Part shown: positions 16,417 through 23,132 of the stretch, one piece after another
How the letters are laid out: each line of letters opens with the position of its first letter
Numbering within the stretch: the first letter of the stretch is position 1
Source of the DNA: Gemmatimonadota bacterium
Lineage (GTDB): Bacteria > Gemmatimonadota > Gemmatimonadetes > Longimicrobiales > Gaopeijiaceae
Direction of reading: 5' to 3'
Assembly: GCA_028873825.1 (NCBI GenBank)
Contig: JAPPNM010000038.1
Location: 1 to 33,491, forward strand
DNA length: 33,491 nucleotides
The notes under the pieces: model-generated
Databases searched by the model: none
Seen by the model: the letters and a program-made list of their open reading frames with translations, nothing else
What the model was told of the DNA's origin: nothing
Position numbers and translations under genes: made by a program

Positions 16417-17894
16417 GCGGTTCCCTCACCGGGTATAGTGTTCGGGGCCTCATCGCGCGAGCGCCGCCGACGCCTCCACCACCACCGACGCTTCCGCGGC
16501 GGTGCCTGCAGCGCTTCCGCTAGCTCCCGAATCGCTTGCGCGTGAACCTCGGCGAGCTGTCGAATCACTTGGCCCAGATCTTCCGTCGACCTCGCGAGCC
16601 CGGCCAGCATGTCACCCGTCTTGTCGTGCGCGGAATTCAGTGCCGAGGAGGTCTTCCCGATTCGGCCCACAACGTACCCAAGCTCGCCTTCCGCGTCGCC
16701 CAGCCTGGTGTTCACGGCCGCTACGTGCTCGGGGAAACCGTTTAGCACGGCCACCAGCTTATCGCTGACCCCTTCTAGGTCTCGCACTGTCTCGTTGATG
16801 AGTTGTTTGCTGACCTCTTGAAGGCGCTGGACGGTCGTGTTCAGGAGTTCGCTCTCGTGTCTCTCGAGACGTCCTCGAAGCTCTTTCGCATCCTCGCGCA
16901 GCTTGCTCTGAAGTTCGGCTACATGCTGCTTGGCTTCGTGACCGAATTCACGACCCAGCCTGCCCGACACTTTTTTGATGCTCTCGGCCATCGTGTCCGG
17001 CAAGCCATCTACACTTTTAACGATGTCGGCGGTTGTGGAGACCAGTTCGTGAATGGTGCGACCATACTGCCTTTGCGCTTCATTCAGGTGCTCGGTCACA
17101 ACGTTCTGCCACTCGATGGTCCTCGCTAGGCCATCGGCGACCCCGTCGCGAAACTTGGTCACATGTGGTTCGATCGCATCGCTGAACTTGCGGCCGAGAG
17201 ACTCCCCACTCCCTTCGACCGCCGAGGCCACCCGACCGGGAAGGCTTTCGACCGATTCCCGGAAGTCCAAGGTGGTTTCGGCAAGCCTGGCGGCCGCGTC
17301 GTTCACCGACGCAGCCACTTTCTGGCTCGTGATGTTCAACTTGCTGGCCACCTCGTTCACCGACGCGGTTACCTCCTGGCTCGCAGCGTCCAGCCTGTCG
17401 GCCGCCTTGTCGTGCTGGGAAGTCGCCCCATCAATCACGCTCTGCAGGCTGGACGTCGATTGAACTAGGTCGGCGGTGGTCGAGGTCAGCGCCGCTACGT
17501 CTGCGTCGAATTTGTCAGCCGCCTTACCGAGCACGGTGGCCGTCTTGTCGAGCTGCTCGAACATCCGGGGCACGCGGGCGATTGCGCGCCGCAGTTCCTC
17601 GCCGAGCCGCTCGCCGATGATCTCGGCCGTGGTCCGGGCCAGCCCACCTTCCGCTTGGGCAAGCTGTTCCGCCTCCTCTTTGCGCAGGTCGGACAGGAAG
17701 CGGTCGAGTTCCGGGTTGAAACGGCGATTGGCCCAGGGCAGGAGCCCCCAGAGTATGATCAGGTTGCCGAGGACGCCCGTGCCGCTCGCGAACAAGGCCC
17801 ACCCCATCTCGTCCAGCAATGGGTTGATGGCGTCACCCTGGGACGTGTCGCCAAATATCAGGTACAGTGCAAGCGCGCCCATGGTACCGCCCAC
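16413..17894 (-). CDS. ZorA/TolQ/MotA-like channel subunit, C-terminal part with long coiled-coil tail
   Basis: This is 493 residues from GTG 17894. In-frame codons continue upstream for eight residues (GTISLATG) to a TAA at 17919-17921, beyond which the frame encodes TM1, so this is probably the 3' part of an interrupted gene. It begins with TM2 (VGGTMGALALYLIF), a short extracytoplasmic loop, and TM3 (WALFASGTGVLGNLIILWGLLP), the ExbB/TolQ/ZorA topology. From residue about 52 to 455 it is almost continuous amphipathic helix with heptad-like repeats such as ASQEVTASVNEVASKL, which would form a long cytoplasmic tail as in ZorA. The C-terminus has an Arg/Trp cluster (467-480). A real reinitiation start for this part is uncertain. 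It would form the pore with the downstream MotB-like subunit. Confidence 0.75.
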   Translation of the reverse strand: MGGTMGALALYLIFGDTSQGDAINPLLDEMGWALFASGTGVLGNLIILWGLLPWANRRFNPELDRFLSDLRKEEAEQLAQAEGGLARTTAEIIGERLGEELRRAIARVPRMFEQLDKTATVLGKAADKFDADVAALTSTTADLVQSTSSLQSVIDGATSQHDKAADRLDAASQEVTASVNEVASKLNITSQKVAASVNDAAARLAETTLDFRESVESLPGRVASAVEGSGESLGRKFSDAIEPHVTKFRDGVADGLARTIEWQNVVTEHLNEAQRQYGRTIHELVSTTADIVKSVDGLPDTMAESIKKVSGRLGREFGHEAKQHVAELQSKLREDAKELRGRLERHESELLNTTVQRLQEVSKQLINETVRDLEGVSDKLVAVLNGFPEHVAAVNTRLGDAEGELGYVVGRIGKTSSALNSAHDKTGDMLAGLARSTEDLGQVIRQLAEVHAQAIRELAEALQAPPRKRRWWWRRRRRSRDEAPNTIPGEGTA

Positions 17895-17918
17895 CCCTGT
17901 GGCCAGAGAAATGGTACC

Positions 17919-18155
17919 TTAGTTGCGCAGGTGCTCCCGAAGATCCTCGTGCTTCCTCTGCGCCTCGTCCGAGAAATGAACCCAGTCGAGGTGGCGCCCA
18001 CTCGCTACCCGCGCACCGATGTCGGCGGTCAGTCGATGGCGCAGCTGTCGAAGCCGGTCGCGAGGCTTGTCCGACCGAATCAGGTGCATACAGCGGGCGA
18101 TGTATACTAGAACAAGCAGTGCGACGAAACCGAGAACGCCGTGTGTTGCGGTCAC
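17919..18155 (-). pseudogene. ZorA/TolQ/MotA-like channel subunit, N-terminal fragment ended by in-frame TAA
   Basis: This is a 78-codon frame starting at GTG 18155, which overlaps the vWA-lipoprotein stop as GTGA. It encodes one TM helix (GVLGFVALLVLVYIA, residues about 6-20) and a charged cytoplasmic stretch ending EDLREHLRN before TAA. The same frame resumes immediately (GTISLATGVGGTMG) with TM2 and TM3 of the next piece, which together restore the three-TM TolQ/ZorA layout with a loop of about 55 residues after TM1. Read through, the product would be about 580 residues. Options are a nonsense mutation, a sequencing error, stop-codon readthrough, or two separately translated chains. No amino-acid recoding is implied, since other genes here end normally in TAA, TAG and TGA. 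Confidence 0.65.
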
Positions 18156-19531
18156 GAAGGTCCATCCGTGAGGATGCGCAAGTCGACCCGGTAGGATGTC
18201 GGCTCCACTCGCGTTTCTTCTACGAAGTACCGGAGTTGTAGCGTGGAGCCGGGGTGCTCGGCCGTATTGTCGTCCGGCGTAGACCACTCGTCCCAACGTG
18301 GCCGGGCGGGAGGCTGCATCAGGCCCCCAATGTTCAGGTGGAGGGCGGGCGCCGAATCCGATTGCCGCACCGATTGCCGCACCGCATCACAGTCGACCCG
18401 TACCACCAGGCGTTCGCCATCGAGCTCCAGGGTGAATGGACTTGGCATGCCTCCCGACCCTGGAGCGAGCGACGCTTCCGTGGGGCCAAAGCGGCTTGCG
18501 CGGGCGAATGTGCCCCATAGCTCCACATTGTCGCCGGTATAGCAGCCGTAGGTTCCATCGCCTGCGTCGCGCCAAAGGGCGTACTGCTGCTCTCCCGGCT
18601 CGCCGCCTTCTGGAAGGGCTTCAAAGGCGACCTCAGCGCGAGGCTGCTCGTTGCCGGCCGCAGTGAGCAGCTCCCAGACAGCCTCGATCTCCTGGCTGTC
18701 GGCGTCCCGCTGAACTGCCCCCGCAATCTCGTTCAACGCCTCGGCGCTATGGCCAAAGAGCAGTACATAGAAAGGCACGCCAACCGGAGCCTGCAACCTT
18801 GGCTTCCAACCCGGCATGCGCTCGCTGTACCAGCAACCGAGCCTGCCATCTGCGGGCGGACAGCGAGTTCGGTGGAAGGCCCCCCAATACGTGCCTCTGA
18901 CGCCTATCAGTCCGAAATGGAAATCGCCCTCTCGACGCTCCGCCGAAGCTAGCCACGGGACCAGGTATCGGGCCACGTCCAGTGCGCCGGTCAGTTCGCC
19001 GGTCCCGACAAGATCTGTGATGATGGCTCCTCCCTGCGCTCGGCCGGTGCGAAGGTCCATAAGGACCTCCTCGATGGCCAGACTGAGCCGGGATTCCGTG
19101 CCCGTGAAGATCTCTCTACGAAAAACCGGGTATTGCGGCAGAGTTTCAACGCTCTCGGCCACGCCGTGCCACTGGAGCGGCACGCCAGGATAGACGCGAC
19201 CCAAGTGGTCCGGAATCCACTGCGCAACCGTACGCAGTTCGCCGCCGACCACACCCGCCGCCGGCTCCCCCGGTGGTGGGACAAACCCCGACATCGGGCT
19301 CGACAAGTCCAGGTAGATGGCGAGCCGGGGCGGCTGCGCGGAATCCACGACTACGGACGGCAAGGGACTGGAATGGGGCCACACCGGTTTGATCGAAGCG
19401 GACACAGAAAACGTAGTAGCCAGCTCCCGCGCATCGCCGACTCCGCACGACCCCAGCACCAGGGCGACGGTGTACATGCCGAAGGTGGGTACCAAGGGGC
19501 CAAAAAACCGGCCGGGTTGCAACAACCTCAC
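18152..19531 (-). CDS. vWA-like lipoprotein
   Basis: From GTG 19531 (GTGA overlap with the gene before it) this is 459 residues; an ATG at 19576 would add 15. The N-terminus has a hydrophobic segment ending VALVLGSC (Cys29), a plausible lipobox, so the body should be extracytoplasmic. A von Willebrand A-like fold is suggested by three ordered motifs: YLDLSSPMSGF (Asp75-x-Ser77-Ser78, MIDAS-like), FTGTESRLSLAIEEVL (Thr143/Thr145) and GGAIITDLVGTG (Asp173). Residues about 330-459 form a second, beta-rich region with no match I know. vWA domains bind ligands through a metal ion; here it may sense or anchor an envelope or external partner for the adjoining motor. The fold call is inference from motif order. 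Confidence 0.6.
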   Translation of the reverse strand: MRLLQPGRFFGPLVPTFGMYTVALVLGSCGVGDARELATTFSVSASIKPVWPHSSPLPSVVVDSAQPPRLAIYLDLSSPMSGFVPPPGEPAAGVVGGELRTVAQWIPDHLGRVYPGVPLQWHGVAESVETLPQYPVFRREIFTGTESRLSLAIEEVLMDLRTGRAQGGAIITDLVGTGELTGALDVARYLVPWLASAERREGDFHFGLIGVRGTYWGAFHRTRCPPADGRLGCWYSERMPGWKPRLQAPVGVPFYVLLFGHSAEALNEIAGAVQRDADSQEIEAVWELLTAAGNEQPRAEVAFEALPEGGEPGEQQYALWRDAGDGTYGCYTGDNVELWGTFARASRFGPTEASLAPGSGGMPSPFTLELDGERLVVRVDCDAVRQSVRQSDSAPALHLNIGGLMQPPARPRWDEWSTPDDNTAEHPGSTLQLRYFVEETRVEPTSYRVDLRILTDGPS

Positions 19532-20343
19532 GCGACGCTTCCTTTTTCGACCATTTCCGGGCCGCTCTCCGACCATCTGCCCCTCCCGAGCTTTCTCAGT
19601 TCCTCTGTCCGGCCACCCAATGCGCCGCCGCTCTCATCTTCGAACCAGCGTTCCGCCGACCTGGGCGACTTGCTGAAATCCGGGACAACGAAGAAACTCC
19701 GGTCGTTCGCCCACGGGTCGCAGATCATCAGGACCGCCTGTCCGGGTTGGCCGTCCAAGCCCCGAACGTCCGCGTCGATCCCAGTGTTTGCCAGTGCGGC
19801 CTTGAAGCCTTCCGCGTTGAAGTGGCCGTCGCCGTCGTCCCGGTAGCGTTTCCAGGCCTCCATCAGCTCCTTCCCGAAGTCCGGGCGGGGGGTGGGTTCT
19901 TCACCTGTCTCGCTCGGTGATTCAGGAACGGCCTGGCCGGTTCCCCGGTGCTGTCCGGCTTCCATCAACTCCATGGCCAGTCTTTCCATTCGGGTGTCGT
20001 GGCGGTCAAGTCGATGGGCCAGCTCCCCCATCTGTTCGCCGATGTGCTCCAGTGGTGTGCCGAGGCGTTCCGGCAGGGCGGCTATGCGCTCCAGTTGGTC
20101 ACGGTGGCCCTTCAGCGCGACGACAACATCCTGAGATGCTCGTGCCAGGACCGAAGCGTGCGACTCGGGCCGCGGGAAGAGAAAGCACGCGACTCCCGCA
20201 ACCACCAACGCTGCGATCACGACGGGCAGCCAGGGGCGCGTAGCGGGCAGGAGATCGCCGAAGCCCGCCCAGACGGCGCCGGTCAGAATGCCTGTGGCGA
20301 CAAAACCGAAGCCTACCAGTGCTTTCCGGCCCATTCCGCTCAC
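19528..20343 (-). CDS. Two-TM protein with coiled coil and unknown C-terminal domain
   Basis: This 271-residue protein starts from GTG 20343 (GTGA overlap with the Hsp70-like stop); ATG 20334 is an alternative. Two hydrophobic helices lie at about 7-28 (ALVGFGFVATGILTGAVWAGF) and 37-56, so the N-terminus and bulk are likely cytoplasmic. Residues about 62-130 are a predicted coiled coil (LERIAALPERLGTPLEHIGEQ). A Pro/Glu-rich spacer leads to a compact C-terminal domain (about 155-271) with FNAEGFKAALANTGI and FFVVPDFSKSPRSAERWFE. I do not recognise this domain. Placed between the actin-like ATPase and the vWA lipoprotein, it could link the cytoplasmic NTPases to the membrane motor. Confidence 0.7.
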   Translation of the reverse strand: MSGMGRKALVGFGFVATGILTGAVWAGFGDLLPATRPWLPVVIAALVVAGVACFLFPRPESHASVLARASQDVVVALKGHRDQLERIAALPERLGTPLEHIGEQMGELAHRLDRHDTRMERLAMELMEAGQHRGTGQAVPESPSETGEEPTPRPDFGKELMEAWKRYRDDGDGHFNAEGFKAALANTGIDADVRGLDGQPGQAVLMICDPWANDRSFFVVPDFSKSPRSAERWFEDESGGALGGRTEELRKLGRGRWSESGPEMVEKGSVA

Positions 20344-23132
20344 CCGTCGCCGGAAGGGTCGACGACCCCTCGTTCGAGCACCGCTTCCCAGACCCATGCG
20401 GCGACCGGAGCCTGGTAATCCAGCTGTGCGTCACCCACCCGCTCACCCTTGTGCCGGAGATTCTCGTTGATTCGCCGGGTCGAGTCGACGGGCAGCCTGG
20501 TTACCTCTTCCGGCCTGTCCGCGTCTGGACTACTCAGAGGAAGGCTCGGTCGGATCTCCGCGAATTCAATAGTCGTTTCCTCTCCTCCGGTCCGGAAAGG
20601 AACCCGCTCGAACCACTCGACAGTATCTCGTCTTCCCTCCGGGTCCACCTTGGTGAGCTCGACCAGTGTGTGCGAGAACCAGCTGTTGCGTACGCTGTCC
20701 GGGTCCCTCGACTTGCCCACGACTTCGTTAACCACGTCCCTTTTTGCACGGTCGGCCTGACCGGGTTCGTGGTGGTCGGTCCTCCACTTGTCGCTTCGCG
20801 GGAGAGTGGCGCCTGTATCAACGCCGGGCCACAAGCGATGGGCTGCCTCCATAACGAGGTTCTGCATGGCTCTTCCGATTTCGTCGTAGCCCTTGTCCTC
20901 GTGCCAGAGCTTCCAGCCGTTACCGCGCAGGTACACGCGGATTCGCAGTCGCTCCCGATCAGCCGTCCGCGGCAACCAGTGTTTGGCCAGATAGGCGGTG
21001 AGGCTACGCGCCATGAACTCGGCGGCCAGGAAGAAGTACCGGCGGACAATCCTCCGGCCCCTATTCGGGCCGGTCTGGTCGTCGAAACCCCGCACGTCGA
21101 GCTCGCTGCAGCCGTCAACTCTCTCCGCCTCCAATCCGAACAGCCCGGTCAGACCCTTGGTCCTCACCCATGCCGCCAGATTCGCGAGTCTGGCGTCGGG
21201 ATCGGATCCCCAGCCGTCCGGGAGCAATCCGTCCTGTTTCGCGATCAGCTTCAACAGGACGTTGCCTCCCAGCTTCACGCTGTCGGCCGTGTCCTCGAAC
21301 GCGTCACCCACAGCCGAGATGATCAGATCGAGCGTCCCGCCACCCAGGTCTCCCACCATGTTCACGTCACCGGGTCGAGCAGTTCCGACCTTGGTTGCAT
21401 TCGACTCGTCGAACAACCCGACCCTGTCGTGCAGGGCGAGCGAGCACCCGAGACACTTGCTGCCGTCTTCCAGTACCCTGCCCAGCGTCTGCCTGTATTC
21501 CGTCACGTCCCTTGGCGGTGTTCGAAGGGGGTAGGTGAAGGTGAACCGAATCGCGTCCGTGGGGGACGGCCGCCCGTGCCGGATGAACGCTTCTGCCAAG
21601 ACCTGCTCGACGATTCGGTCGAGATAGATCTTGCGCAGGTGCTTTTCCTTGCCCTGGAACGCCATCGAGGTGTTCCACTTGAAGTTGGAGATCACATGGT
21701 CGGCAAGATCACCGCGCAGCACTCCGGCGGGCGGCACCACATAGTCGCGCACTGGCTGCCAATCCAGGATTCTGGGCGTCTGGATCGACAGCTCCTTGAC
21801 CGCCTTGATCGTAAGGATCTCCGACGGCCAAAGACCTTGGAGGTCCCCCGTGGGCTCCTTCACGTAGCGCGGAAACCACGTGCCCTGACTCAGGAGCCCG
21901 TCCTCGGACTCAATGTGTTCGAGATTCTCGCTTACGTGCAGCGAGAGCCTGTGCCTGCCGTTTTGCGACAGTTCGGGGTTGAGGTCGAGCGCCTGCGCGT
22001 TTCGTCCTTTCAGCTTTATGGCTGCGGTAGTGTGCGAAGTGCCGAAATCGATCCCGATCTGCATAGGTACGGTGGCATCCTGGACGCGGTCCAAATGGAC
22101 CAGGTACAGGCCGATCTCGTCGTCTCCCTTCGAGGCGCAGAGCGCCACCGGCGGGCCAGCCGCGTGGCGAGCGTCCTGCTTCGAGAACCGTACCGGGTAG
22201 CTTCGGTTGTCCTGCGCCTCGGTGCGGGACAGCGCGACGCCGGACTCCTGCCGTTCACGCCAAAGCGTATCGATCCGGATGCGGCGGTCCGTACAGTGCT
22301 GATAGATGTAGTACGCGCTCCAGTTCGGATCACGGAACCGCGGCCAGACCATCCAGTGCGCCTTGTGGCCCACTTCGACCTTGGCCACGAAGAGCATCGA
22401 GTCGCTGCGTCCCCGCATGCGCAGGCTCCACTTTGCATGCCGCCCGCTCTCGTCTATTTCGGGCGGTTTCGGCCTCTCGGGGAGTGAACCGTCACCCTGC
22501 CTGCCGCGCGGCAGGAGGTCGAAATACCGCCAGCGCAGCGGGAAGTGCGGATAGAGGGGCGCGCCTCGGGGAGTATCGCCGTTGGGGACGGAAGCCTGCT
22601 CCATCGGCGTACAGCTGCGGATCCCGATGTCGCGCCTGCGCAACACCAGCGTGCGCTGCAGGGTGACGAGGCGGTGCCCATGCGTCCGTGACCAAGTCAC
22701 CACGTACACCTGCCGGCGTGCCGCATCGTCGTTGAAGAACGCGATCTCTCCCACCCGTTGCAGGTGTCGGAGGTGGTCGTCCCAGATGCCATGCACCTTG
22801 TCCTCGCCGGCGATCTCGAACTCGACGCACCAGTATCTGCGCTCACCCGCTGTGACCACCGAGTGCTCGCGCAGGAACTCGTCTTGCTCGGCGCGCTTCA
22901 GATCGTTCAAGTCCGGCGGAAGACCTGCTTCGTCTCTCCTTGGGAGGAAGACGGTGATCGGTTCATTGCCGCTCCACCGCACCTGGAGCGCCGCCCCGCC
23001 GCCGTATCCGGGCTCGACCGATACGCCGACGAAGATCCTCGTCCACGCTGGGGGTGTCGCATGGGGGTGTCGTCGCTTGCACGCCTCATCCATGCGCGGA
23101 TTCGCCCGGCGCTGGAGGTCCCGCTTCCCCAC
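20340..23132 (-). CDS. Hsp70/actin-like ATPase with long N-terminal extension
   Basis: This 930-residue protein starts from GTG 23132, chosen for the AAGGTAGG-type Shine-Dalgarno; ATG 23093 and an open frame to 23195 are alternatives. Residues about 360-368 carry the phosphate-1 motif IDFGTSHTT, about 595-601 phosphate-2 DLGGGTLDL, then LGGNVLLKLI, and about 734-742 the adenosine motif YLRGNGWKL. This is the full order of an Hsp70/actin/StbA ATPase fold. The N-terminal ~355 residues are a separate, unfamiliar domain rich in beta-strand-like segments and Trp/Arg. A C-terminal ~190 residues follow the ATPase and have no Hsp70 substrate-binding signature. SrfB-type virulence proteins are a family worth comparing. 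The 5' end overlaps the tubulin-like frame. It probably acts as an ATP-switch or filament in the complex. Confidence 0.8.
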   Translation of the reverse strand: MGKRDLQRRANPRMDEACKRRHPHATPPAWTRIFVGVSVEPGYGGGAALQVRWSGNEPITVFLPRRDEAGLPPDLNDLKRAEQDEFLREHSVVTAGERRYWCVEFEIAGEDKVHGIWDDHLRHLQRVGEIAFFNDDAARRQVYVVTWSRTHGHRLVTLQRTLVLRRRDIGIRSCTPMEQASVPNGDTPRGAPLYPHFPLRWRYFDLLPRGRQGDGSLPERPKPPEIDESGRHAKWSLRMRGRSDSMLFVAKVEVGHKAHWMVWPRFRDPNWSAYYIYQHCTDRRIRIDTLWRERQESGVALSRTEAQDNRSYPVRFSKQDARHAAGPPVALCASKGDDEIGLYLVHLDRVQDATVPMQIGIDFGTSHTTAAIKLKGRNAQALDLNPELSQNGRHRLSLHVSENLEHIESEDGLLSQGTWFPRYVKEPTGDLQGLWPSEILTIKAVKELSIQTPRILDWQPVRDYVVPPAGVLRGDLADHVISNFKWNTSMAFQGKEKHLRKIYLDRIVEQVLAEAFIRHGRPSPTDAIRFTFTYPLRTPPRDVTEYRQTLGRVLEDGSKCLGCSLALHDRVGLFDESNATKVGTARPGDVNMVGDLGGGTLDLIISAVGDAFEDTADSVKLGGNVLLKLIAKQDGLLPDGWGSDPDARLANLAAWVRTKGLTGLFGLEAERVDGCSELDVRGFDDQTGPNRGRRIVRRYFFLAAEFMARSLTAYLAKHWLPRTADRERLRIRVYLRGNGWKLWHEDKGYDEIGRAMQNLVMEAAHRLWPGVDTGATLPRSDKWRTDHHEPGQADRAKRDVVNEVVGKSRDPDSVRNSWFSHTLVELTKVDPEGRRDTVEWFERVPFRTGGEETTIEFAEIRPSLPLSSPDADRPEEVTRLPVDSTRRINENLRHKGERVGDAQLDYQAPVAAWVWEAVLERGVVDPSGDG

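Noticed and set aside
15862-18155. Flagellar stator motAB or a TonB-linked exbBD pair
   Set aside because: The long coiled-coil tail, the missing OmpA-type domain, and the lack of flagellar or TonB genes argue against both; the layout is closer to ZorAB.
20319-22487. A 722-codon plus-strand frame opposite the Hsp70-like gene
   Set aside because: No recognisable motif, while the minus strand carries the full ATPase motif set.
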